Assembly: GCA_024280335.1 (NCBI GenBank)
Contig: JAJRQI010000069.1
Span: forward strand, 1 to 64,000
Direction of reading: 5' to 3'
Length of the DNA: 64,000 nucleotides
Source: Deltaproteobacteria bacterium
Lineage (GTDB): Bacteria > Desulfobacterota > Desulfuromonadia > Desulfuromonadales > Geopsychrobacteraceae
Shown piece after piece: positions 14,679 to 21,987 of the stretch. The notes beneath the pieces were generated by a model. That model was given only the letters and a program-made list of their open reading frames with translations, searched no databases and was not told the DNA's origin. Made by a program: the position numbers and the translations under genes. Position 1 is the stretch's first letter, and the number at the start of each line of letters is the position of its first letter.

Positions 14679-15359
14679 TTATGCAACCTGCTTCGGTTTC
14701 TGTGCCCCGATCTCGCTGACCGGAAAGCCTGCCGCTTCGAGCGCGGCAACAACATCAGCGACCTCCTCGGCCTGAAAACGCAGGATGACCTTTTTCTCCG
14801 GGTAGCCCTCATGCGACTCTTTATCGTGTCGCCGATGCGGGTAGATTGCCTGCAGTACCGCGCCGGTGGCTTCCACGACATCGGCGATTTTACCCAGTAC
14901 GCCGGGGCCGAGTTTCACCGGTGCCAGGGTCACGCCGGTGCGGCGCTCCCAGGCGCCCAGCAGATGCGCGGCAAGATGGAACATCTCGGCACCCGAGATG
15001 ATGCCCACCACCTGCTCCCCTTCCATGACTGGAAACTGGCCGACTTGCAGCTCCCGTCCCAGTTGCAGGCAATATTCCACGCTGTCCCCGCCCTGCACCG
15101 TGGCCGGATTGCGAACCATAATGTCGCGCACCTTGAGCCGGTTGACGAAGAAGCTGAATTCATCCGGATTCTGGGTGCGCAAAACAAAGTGGCCCATGCG
15201 CAGCATATTGGCTCGCGTCACCAGCCCGCGCAGCTGCCCATTATCGACCACGGCCAGTGCATGCAGATTGTGTTCGCTAAGAAGACGTTTTGCTTCCGAG
15301 GCCAGCGTATCGCTCGGGATGGTCATTGGACTGGTTTGCATCCAGTTGCGCACGATCAT
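14679..15359 (-). CDS. ppsC: Phenylphosphate synthase CBS-domain subunit (PpsC-like)
   Basis: The 226-residue protein (about 25 kDa) has two CBS repeats (MQTSPMTIPSDTLASEAKRLLSEHNLHALAVVDNGQLRGLVTRANM and VRDIMVRNPATVQGGDSVEYCLQLG) and a C-terminal ACT-like region ending VIL RFQAEEVADVVAALEAAGFPV. The third subunit of Thauera phenylphosphate synthase is a 24-kDa CBS protein that stimulates the enzyme, and size, fold and context agree. The ATG at 15359 has AAGGAAGGA upstream; an earlier in-frame start lies in the preceding gene. It sits between the UPF0261 gene and ubiX, away from ppsAB. Confidence 0.85.
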   Translation of the reverse strand: MIVRNWMQTSPMTIPSDTLASEAKRLLSEHNLHALAVVDNGQLRGLVTRANMLRMGHFVLRTQNPDEFSFFVNRLKVRDIMVRNPATVQGGDSVEYCLQLGRELQVGQFPVMEGEQVVGIISGAEMFHLAAHLLGAWERRTGVTLAPVKLGPGVLGKIADVVEATGAVLQAIYPHRRHDKESHEGYPEKKVILRFQAEEVADVVAALEAAGFPVSEIGAQKPKQVA

Positions 15360-15415
15360 AATATTCGTTCCTTCCTTTAGTCGCCTGCCGGTGTCACCGA
15401 AAGTGTGGCGAGTTC

Positions 15416-16669
15416 TCATGCGACCGCCGAAGCCTTTGCTTTTTTGTACAGCTGGACGAATTCGTCGACGGCAACCTGAGCAAACTCTGCGGTATAGAGA
15501 TGCAGGTCGACCTCTTTAACCCGACTTGGATCCGTCAGCTTTTCTTTCAGCCGTGCCACAAAGGCAGCGTCGGCAACCGGGTCGTAGAGGAGTCTGCCTT
15601 CCATGTCCTGAGTGGACCATCCCTTAAGCGGAACCAGGAAGCTCCAAGGTCCTTTGGCCTCATTGAGCCGCTCGGCAATGACCTCGGCGGCCAGGCAAAG
15701 TTCCTCGGCGGAGGTGCGGACCTGAGTGCGCAGCGAGTCCTGTACGTATTGGGGGCGTTCCTTGGTCTTTTCGAGCATGTCGGGACGCCCACCGTAGGAG
15801 AGCATGTCGAGACCGCAAGTCGACACGACCATGGGGATACCGGCTGTGATGGCTGCTTTCAGACGATCCGGGCCCGCGTCGCGATTGCCCTTGAACAGAT
15901 TCTCGACGATGCCGCCGGTGCAGATATCGAGAACTCCCTGGAAAGCTCCGGTACGGATCATGTCCTCCATCGCCTTGTCGCCCTTGCCTTGGGCGTGACA
16001 AACAACCGGAATCATCCCGGCAGTTTCAAGCATGCCAAGCGCAGACTGAACCGCCATCTCGCCGAACCCGAAGGAGCTGATAGCGATGACCGGTTTTTCA
16101 AAGACAAAATCGGTCCCCAGGGTGAGCTCGACCATGCCGCAGATGGCGCCTACCGCATTGGTGATCTGCGCTTTTAGCAGCGGATTCATTTTGACAATAT
16201 CGAGGACCGTGTGATGCATGGTGATGTCGCTGGTGCCGACATACTCACCGACATAACGGGGATGGGCGGCCATCGGCGATGCCATGAGCTTGGGCATGCC
16301 AAAAGGCAACCCCCTCATGACGCTGGTGCCGACCAGTGACGATGTTCCGCCACCAACCCCGAAGACACCCTGAACTTTCCCTTCTTTCATCATGTCGTCG
16401 ACGATTGCGCGGGCACCGCTGATCTGGTTTTTCATCGCCCGATCGCGGTCAGAGCGGTAACATTCGCGAACCTCTTCGATCGTCATGCCGCCGCGTTGCG
16501 CGACCTGTTCACAGGTAATATCGCCCGCGAATGGAGGCGGTTCCTCCATGCTGAAATCGAGGAAATACGCGTTGTGCCCGCGTTGCTCGATCAACTCCTT
16601 GACGAAAATGATATCCTCGCCGCGCGTATCCAGATTGCAGATAATAACGATGCCCTTTTTTGGGGACAT
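15416..16669 (-). CDS. Tm-1-like ATP-binding / UPF0261 family protein
   Basis: The 417-residue protein matches the UPF0261/Tm-1-like family over its length. It has an N-terminal Rossmann half (GIVIICNLDTRGEDIIFVKELIEQRG), a glycine-rich loop GVFGVGGGTSSLVGTSVMRGLPFGMPKLM, and a second half with FGFGEMAVQSALGMLE, DICTGGIVENLFKGNRDAGPDRL and a SYGGRPDMLE motif. The tomato Tm-1 relative binds ATP; no enzymatic reaction is established for the bacterial proteins. Its position between the UbiD carboxylase and ppsC points to an accessory role in phenylphosphate carboxylation. A 12-base perfect hairpin separates it from ubiD. Confidence 0.8.
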   Translation of the reverse strand: MSPKKGIVIICNLDTRGEDIIFVKELIEQRGHNAYFLDFSMEEPPPFAGDITCEQVAQRGGMTIEEVRECYRSDRDRAMKNQISGARAIVDDMMKEGKVQGVFGVGGGTSSLVGTSVMRGLPFGMPKLMASPMAAHPRYVGEYVGTSDITMHHTVLDIVKMNPLLKAQITNAVGAICGMVELTLGTDFVFEKPVIAISSFGFGEMAVQSALGMLETAGMIPVVCHAQGKGDKAMEDMIRTGAFQGVLDICTGGIVENLFKGNRDAGPDRLKAAITAGIPMVVSTCGLDMLSYGGRPDMLEKTKERPQYVQDSLRTQVRTSAEELCLAAEVIAERLNEAKGPWSFLVPLKGWSTQDMEGRLLYDPVADAAFVARLKEKLTDPSRVKEVDLHLYTAEFAQVAVDEFVQLYKKAKASAVA

Positions 16670-16698
16670 TTCAGGACTCCCTCTTTATCGTCTGAGTC

Positions 16699-16726
16699 AT
16701 GGCAGGCGGCAGAAGCCGCCTGCCAT
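16699..16726 (-). promoter_or_regulatory. Intercistronic hairpin between ubiD and the UPF0261 gene
   Basis: The perfect 12-base arms ATGGCAGGCGGC and GCCGCCTGCCAT enclose the loop AGAA. There is no T-tract on the minus strand after it, so it is unlikely to be a strong intrinsic terminator. It more likely protects the upstream ubiD message or lowers expression of the downstream genes. Confidence 0.7.
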
Positions 16727-16733
16727 CTTCCAT

Positions 16734-18257
16734 TTACTTGGCCTTATTAACCACGACTGGTTTGGACAGCCGATCAATCATATCCGCCACGGGACTTGCC
16801 CCCGAAAAGCCGTACTCGTTCCAGCGATCGGAAACCTTCTGCAACACCGTACGGTCCATGAAGATCTCGTTCGGCTTGTTTTTCCACTCGTAAGGTGTGG
16901 TGGCATCCATAATAATACGACTGACAATATCGCGGGCTTCGATCGGCAGGCCTGGATCGAGCGGGGTGGAGCGGCCACGATTAATGATCTGGGTCGAGCG
17001 TTTCGGATCGTAGCGGGTGGCCAGCGCCCACCAGACACGGTCCATGTCGTCCGCCTCGATATCATGATCAACGATGATGATCCCCTTGACGCCGTAATGC
17101 CCGGTGGTACTCCCCATCACCGCGTCGGCGACGTGGTTTGCGTGGCCTGGATACATCTGCTTTACAGAGACGATAACCCAGAAGCGACCGGTGGCCGCGG
17201 CCGGGAAGTAGACGCTCTGAATGCCCGGTACCTTCGCGGTTTCCAGATCGTGCCATAGCGTGGCGGTGCGGTTAATCGACTGGACCATGTGGGTGTCGTT
17301 GATCGGCTTGCCGACCGTGGTTGACCAGAAGACCGGGTTGGTGCGGTGGATGATGCGCTCCACGCGTATCACCGGTTTTGGATAGTCTTTCATCTTGTTG
17401 CCCGAGTAATAACCGGTGTATTCGCCAAACGGCCCTTCCTCCATCAGCTCGTTCGGATCCATCCACCCCTCGACAATGATCTCGGCGTTAGCCGGAAGCG
17501 TCAACCCGGTAAGCTCCGATTTGAATACTTCGATCGGACGACCGCGCAGCGCGCCGCCCACGTCATACTCGTCTGTTTGGGCACTGACCAGGGTGGACCC
17601 GGCCAGGAACAGGATCGGATCGCCCCCCACCACATAGGCGACGGGCATCTTCTCGCCGCGTTCCTGATACTTCTTCATGTGAAAATCGCCGTGCTTGCCG
17701 CTGATTATCTGCGAGCCGAGAATTTTCTTACCCAGAACCTGTGAGCGATAGGTGCCGCAGTTTGTCCAACCGGTATCCGGATCCTGGGTAACCAGGTAGC
17801 CGGAGGTACCGAAAAAACGGCCGCCGTCATCCGGATAAAACCAAGGTGCGGGAAAGTTGTCCAGGTCAACATCTTTCTCTGGAATGATGTTTTCCATGAC
17901 CGCCGGATTGTCTATGAATGTGGGTTTGATCATCTGCTTGGTGGTCAGCTCCATCCATTTCCTGGAAAGCTGACACATGGTAAGGGATGGGTCTTGCTCC
18001 AGGCAGATGGCGATGCGTTCGGGTGTGGTGAAGGCGCTGGTGAAGACCGGAATCGTATGCCCTTTTATGTTCTCATAGAGCATCGCCGGGCCTTTCTGTT
18101 CTTCGTTAACCTTGGATATGTGGGCGAGCTCATACTTCGAGTCCACCTCGGCTTCGACGCGATGTAATAAACCGTGGGCATCCAGTGCTGCGATGTAGCC
18201 GCGGATGTCGTTTATGGGTTTGGTTTCGATGGCCTTTGGTTTCGATTGTTCGCTCAT
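16734..18257 (-). CDS. UbiD-family (de)carboxylase, probable phenylphosphate carboxylase subunit
   Basis: The 507-residue protein is a full-length UbiD enzyme with the prenylated-FMN active-site motif EGPFGEYTG (catalytic glutamate near residue 279), the preceding TVPANAEIIVEG-type strand, and conserved arginine/histidine segments (DPDTGWTNCGTYR, SQIISGKHGDFHMKKY). In anaerobic phenol degradation the UbiD-like Ppc subunits convert phenylphosphate plus CO2 to 4-hydroxybenzoate. The pps genes on both sides support that role. A simple hydroxybenzoate decarboxylase is the alternative. I chose the ATG at 18257, with AAGGAGAC upstream, over a start inside the MITE. No separate PpcC or PpcD gene is visible. 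Confidence 0.85.
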   Translation of the reverse strand: MSEQSKPKAIETKPINDIRGYIAALDAHGLLHRVEAEVDSKYELAHISKVNEEQKGPAMLYENIKGHTIPVFTSAFTTPERIAICLEQDPSLTMCQLSRKWMELTTKQMIKPTFIDNPAVMENIIPEKDVDLDNFPAPWFYPDDGGRFFGTSGYLVTQDPDTGWTNCGTYRSQVLGKKILGSQIISGKHGDFHMKKYQERGEKMPVAYVVGGDPILFLAGSTLVSAQTDEYDVGGALRGRPIEVFKSELTGLTLPANAEIIVEGWMDPNELMEEGPFGEYTGYYSGNKMKDYPKPVIRVERIIHRTNPVFWSTTVGKPINDTHMVQSINRTATLWHDLETAKVPGIQSVYFPAAATGRFWVIVSVKQMYPGHANHVADAVMGSTTGHYGVKGIIIVDHDIEADDMDRVWWALATRYDPKRSTQIINRGRSTPLDPGLPIEARDIVSRIIMDATTPYEWKNKPNEIFMDRTVLQKVSDRWNEYGFSGASPVADMIDRLSKPVVVNKAK

Positions 18258-18320
18258 TGTGTCTCCTTGTTCATTACGTGTTGGAAACTGACTCCAGTCT
18301 TCTTTGCCTGAAGCCACTAA

Positions 18321-18482
18321 CCTGGATCCGTGAGTAAGCGGTGGAGAAAGAGTGCAAGTGCTTGGATTGAATAAGTGTTTCAAAAATTCTTAGCTTCACC
18401 CAAAGGTTAAGCGGTGATTTTTGGGGCGCTTAGACAATTCAATGAATTGTGCTATTTGCCAGCGGGTACTCACGGATTCAGG
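18321..18482 (-). mobile_element. MITE, copy 2 (162 bp), inserted at the ppsB stop codon
   Basis: It has the same terminal inverted repeats as copy 1, in the opposite orientation (starts CCTGGATCCGTGAGTA, ends TACTCACGGATTCAGG). Both flanks read ACTAA, a perfect 5-bp target duplication; the right-hand ACTAA (18483-18487) contains the TAG stop codon of ppsB. It therefore inserted between ppsB and ubiD, inside what was probably one pps-ppc operon. Confidence 0.9.
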
Positions 18483-18483
18483 A

Positions 18484-19575
18484 CTAAGATAATTTCTTGC
18501 CTTCCAGCATGCTGGCGAGAATGTAATCCATCGCTGAGGTCCCCTTGCCGGCGGTGTTCGTTTTTCGTTTTTCGCTCCAGACCGTTTCCGGCCGGGCCTG
18601 CAAAATAAAGATGTTGCCGCCGAACGGCAGGTCCTTGTCGACCGCCCATTCGATGTCCATCGGTCGGCCGTAATGCTTTTCGATCTGTTTGCCCATCCAG
18701 GCCAGGGCGGTGATTTCATCGTCCATCAGCGATTGCACCTTCTGCCGCTCGGGAGGGACGTCGATGACCTGGTTGGTCTGATTCTTGGTGTCGACGGTGT
18801 AGTAGATATCCTTCTGTGAGATGGTCCGCTCCAGAATGTCGAGGGTGACCTTGTTGACGATAAAGTTGTCGGGTGTGACCTCGCCCGAAACCACCGATTC
18901 GCCGAAACCGTAGTTGGAATCGATAACGATCACCGAGCGGTCGCCATTGCCCGGATGCAGGGTGAACATCACCCCGGCGGTGAAGGAGTTGGCCATCTTC
19001 TGCACGCCGACGCTGATCGCCAGCAGTGCGTCATCAAACTTCTGGTTGGCCCGATAGGCAATCGCCCGCCCGGTATACAGGCTGGAGATGCAGCGACGAA
19101 TGTGATGCAGCACCTCATCCGCACCGCGGATCCAGAGATAAGTATCCTGCTGCCCGGCAAAACTTGCCCCGACCAGATCTTCGGCTGTTGCACTGGAACG
19201 TACCGCCACCGGCGCGGCCGGCAGACAGCAACGTAGCGACAGCTTGCGGTAGTATTCGGCGATCAGATCTTCCAGCTCCGTGGATAACGGTTGCGCCTCG
19301 ATCATGCCGCGAATCGTTTCGCTGGTCTTTTCCAGGGCATCCATATCCTGGGTATCGAGACCGGCCAGCAGCGATTGGATCTCCCGGCCGATCCCGGCCC
19401 CGGCCATGAAGCGCCGGTAGCCTTCGGTGGTCAGGGCAAAGCCTGGTGGTACCCGGATTCCGGCATTGATCATTTCGCCAAGGGAGGAGCATTTCCCTCC
19501 GACCAGGGGGGTCGAATCCTTTCGACAGTCCTCAAGCCAGCAAACCAATGGCAGCTCAGTGTTTGCGCCCTTCAT
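18484..19575 (-). CDS. ppsB: Phenylphosphate synthase ATP-grasp subunit (PpsB-like)
   Basis: The 363-residue protein corresponds to the N-terminal ATP-binding part of PEP synthase: KDSTPLVGGKCSSLGEMINAGIRVPPGFALT at the start, VAVRSSATAEDLVGASFAGQQDTYL around 123-147, GFGESVVSGEVTPDNF, and the C-terminal PMDIEWAVDK...ILQARPETVW. In Thauera the 40-kDa subunit 2 provides ATP-dependent phosphorylation of the histidine on PpsA. The size fits. It lies directly downstream of ppsA (about 18 bases). A stand-alone PEP-synthase-like fragment is unlikely because PpsA, which carries the complementary phosphohistidine domain, is next door. Confidence 0.9.
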   Translation of the reverse strand: MKGANTELPLVCWLEDCRKDSTPLVGGKCSSLGEMINAGIRVPPGFALTTEGYRRFMAGAGIGREIQSLLAGLDTQDMDALEKTSETIRGMIEAQPLSTELEDLIAEYYRKLSLRCCLPAAPVAVRSSATAEDLVGASFAGQQDTYLWIRGADEVLHHIRRCISSLYTGRAIAYRANQKFDDALLAISVGVQKMANSFTAGVMFTLHPGNGDRSVIVIDSNYGFGESVVSGEVTPDNFIVNKVTLDILERTISQKDIYYTVDTKNQTNQVIDVPPERQKVQSLMDDEITALAWMGKQIEKHYGRPMDIEWAVDKDLPFGGNIFILQARPETVWSEKRKTNTAGKGTSAMDYILASMLEGKKLS

Positions 19576-19593
19576 GGCACCTCTCCTTTTTAC

Positions 19594-21423
19594 TCAGCGC
19601 TCGATGGAAACGATGCCGGTCGTGCCGTCGATGCGCAGCAGCATGCCGGTTTTGATGATCTTGGTTGCGTGACCGGTGCCGACCACGGCTGGCATCCCGT
19701 ATTCACGACAGACGATAGCCGCATGGCTCATGATCCCGCCGACGTCGGTGACGCAGGCATTGATCTTGGCAAAAGCCGGCGCCCAGGATGGCGAGGTGGT
19801 CGGTGACACCAGAATCTCACCTTCCTGCAACTCACGGATTTCCTTGGCACTGTGGCAGACTCGCGCCCGGCCTTCGACGATGCCGGGGCTGCCGGCGAAG
19901 CCTTTCAGCTCGGTGATGCTGTCCGGATCATCGATATTCTGAACCTCCGACCAGTCGGCCAGGGAGCTGTTGGTCACTCCCCAGAGCACGATGGTAAAGG
20001 GTTCCTGGATCACTTCTGGTGCGGTGCCGATGGCGGCCGGCGCATCCCAGGCGCGGAACTTTTCCATCACCCCTTTACGCCACTCAATCTCGGGCGGCCA
20101 GACAGCTCCGCCGCGCGGCTTGACCCCGGTGGCCCAAGCGGTGACAACGTCCCAGAGTCCCTGTTTGATCTCATCGCGGCGCAGCAGCCAGATGTCATCG
20201 ATCTCCTTGATCAGGCCATGTTCTTTCATGATCGCCGCCACTTCGCGGATTTTCCCCCAGAAGACCGAATGGAACCAATGCTCGACGTAGAAGAGATGGT
20301 TTTCGACATAAGGGAAGACCGTTTTGGCGGTACCGAGCAGCTCGTCGAAGGTTTTGCGATCCTCCTCGGATTCGATCAGGGCGCGATACTCTTCGGTAAT
20401 CCGATCGCGCTCGGCCCGCACCTTGGTCAGCGGCCGTTCGATGTCGGCACCCTCCTTGATTTTTTTGATGTAGGTGGTGATCCCCATCAACGGGATGCTC
20501 AGGTCGTCGTTCCAGCAACAGTCATTGTGTGACCAGCCGGTTCCCGAAGAGATGTAGAACCAGGGGTAGCGGGCCTCTTCGAGGGCTGCGAGCCATTCCT
20601 GACCCTTGGGCAGCTTGTTCAGCGCCGCTTCAACCGGAGCCCACTCCTGACTGCAAGTGATGGCTTGCTCAACCCCCAGGTCGATCGCTTTTTTGGCCAG
20701 CTTTTTCAGCTCGTCGTCAGAGCGGAACATGATTACGTCGATCCCCGAGATCATCTGCGTCACCCGTTGCAGCGGAATACTCGGGAACTGCTTCTGCATG
20801 AAATCGAGAAAGAAGACGTAAGCGGCGTAGCCGAGGTTGAGAAATTCGAAATGGTACTGCCAGCACTTGATGCCGAGGTTGATCAGGTCGTCATACGCCT
20901 TGATCAGGTGGAAGCCCTTCGATTCTCCGACCGCGTCGGTGACCACGCTGATGTCCTCGAGCTCTGGCAGGCCGGGGATCTGCAACTCCTCAAGCTCCTT
21001 GATGGTGGCCTCAATCTTCACCTTCCACTTGGCTTCAAGCTCATCCCAGTTCTGGTAGTAGTAGCCGGCCCGCTCGGTGAAATTCGGCACTCGGCGGCCG
21101 ATCTCCTCCGGATCCTCTACCGGGACCGGAGAGATATAGACGTGGCCGTTGATGATCCGATGGTCGACGCCGCGCACCGGCGGAACCTGGAAAATCCGGT
21201 TATTATATTGAGATAGGGCCAGATACCAGGCTTCATCCCAGATCGTGTCAAAGGGATAGATCGGCTCCGGGTAGTGCAAGCCATCGTAAAACCAGAAGGT
21301 CTTCTCTTCGTACTCTTTGCGTTCCGGGTCATCGGTGGTGAACTGGTACTGGTACGGATACATCCGTTCCCAGCCTTCGGTTCCGGGAATGTCTTTGACA
21401 TCGTGAGGGTTTGGAAATTTCAT
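19594..21423 (-). CDS. ppsA: Phenylphosphate synthase phosphohistidine subunit (PpsA-like)
   Basis: The 609-residue protein (about 70 kDa) ends with the PEP-utilising mobile domain. The phosphohistidine is His567 in TDVGGIMSHAAIVCREYG, close to residue 569 reported for the Thauera enzyme; GFAGSPGIVEGRARV marks the start of the domain. The long N-terminal part, rich in tryptophan and tyrosine, is the region expected to bind phenol. With PpsB it transfers the beta-phosphate of ATP through the histidine to phenol, giving phenylphosphate. It is the first gene of the leftward phenol block, with a sigma-54 promoter about 160 bases upstream and an AAGGGGA site before the ATG. Confidence 0.92.
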   Translation of the reverse strand: MKFPNPHDVKDIPGTEGWERMYPYQYQFTTDDPERKEYEEKTFWFYDGLHYPEPIYPFDTIWDEAWYLALSQYNNRIFQVPPVRGVDHRIINGHVYISPVPVEDPEEIGRRVPNFTERAGYYYQNWDELEAKWKVKIEATIKELEELQIPGLPELEDISVVTDAVGESKGFHLIKAYDDLINLGIKCWQYHFEFLNLGYAAYVFFLDFMQKQFPSIPLQRVTQMISGIDVIMFRSDDELKKLAKKAIDLGVEQAITCSQEWAPVEAALNKLPKGQEWLAALEEARYPWFYISSGTGWSHNDCCWNDDLSIPLMGITTYIKKIKEGADIERPLTKVRAERDRITEEYRALIESEEDRKTFDELLGTAKTVFPYVENHLFYVEHWFHSVFWGKIREVAAIMKEHGLIKEIDDIWLLRRDEIKQGLWDVVTAWATGVKPRGGAVWPPEIEWRKGVMEKFRAWDAPAAIGTAPEVIQEPFTIVLWGVTNSSLADWSEVQNIDDPDSITELKGFAGSPGIVEGRARVCHSAKEIRELQEGEILVSPTTSPSWAPAFAKINACVTDVGGIMSHAAIVCREYGMPAVVGTGHATKIIKTGMLLRIDGTTGIVSIER

Positions 21424-21580
21424 TTCATGTCCCCTTCTGATTGGTGAGAGTTACCGGTTATAAGGATGGTCTTCTTCGCCTCTGTCCGACCTGGAATCTG
21501 CAATCAAATACTGTGTTGAAACGCCCCTGAGATCAGCGAAATTTTATCTTGCTGACCCTTGGATCTCTCCTTCATTAGAA

Positions 21581-21595
21581 GCACTAGGCGTGCCA
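21581..21595 (-). promoter_or_regulatory. Sigma-54 promoter of ppsA
   Basis: On the minus strand TGGCACGCCTAGTGC has the GG (-24) and GC (-12) pairs separated by exactly 10 bases, the invariant feature of sigma-54 promoters; the -24 box TGGCAC is a perfect consensus, the -12 box GTGC deviates at one base from TTGC. It would start the transcript about 145 bases ahead of ppsA. Confidence 0.8.
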
Positions 21596-21741
21596 AACAG
21601 CGTTCTCTTTTTCTTGCAGCGGGATTTATCGACACGACAGAGGTTCTGAATTGACAGCGTTCTCCGGGCTGCCGAGCTGCTCAGTCGCCCTGGAAAATAT
21701 TGCAGGCCGATTTGCGCTTGTCGTGATCTGGCGAGCGCCGC

Positions 21742-21797
21742 TTGATCATTTGATGATTTTACTGTGGAACGGGGCTGCGAATTTGATCATTTGATGA
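21742..21797 (-). promoter_or_regulatory. Paired upstream activating sequences for an XylR/DmpR-type activator
   Basis: The 15-base sequence TTGATCATTTGATGA occurs twice, at 21742-21756 and 21783-21797, 41 bases apart (about four helical turns). It resembles the TTGATCAATTGATCAA-type sites of XylR and DmpR. The sites lie about 150-200 bases upstream of the sigma-54 promoter, the usual enhancer distance. The activator at 6259-8013 is the obvious candidate. The rest of 21424-21987 holds no gene. Confidence 0.75.
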
Positions 21798-21987
21798 AAT
21801 GTCATGGGGGGATAACCGGCGCTGCTTTCACGGCAGGAGAGCAGGCCAAGCCGCTAAAAGCCCCTTGCTTCACGCTCTTTCAGAGGCTAGTCTGTGCCTC
21901 ACCGATGAGGCGTCCGTTTGCGGAAGATTTTTCCGGCGAAGGAGGCCGTTTGCTTCTTCATGGCGCTGATCGCCTGGTCTATAATCG

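Noticed and set aside
18258-18383. ubiD start further upstream at 18383
   Set aside because: The extension lies in the MITE and its flank and has no family similarity; 18257 has an AAGGAGAC site.
19852-20532. Rightward 226-codon frame within ppsA
   Set aside because: Antisense shadow of ppsA, whose phosphohistidine motif and length are clear.
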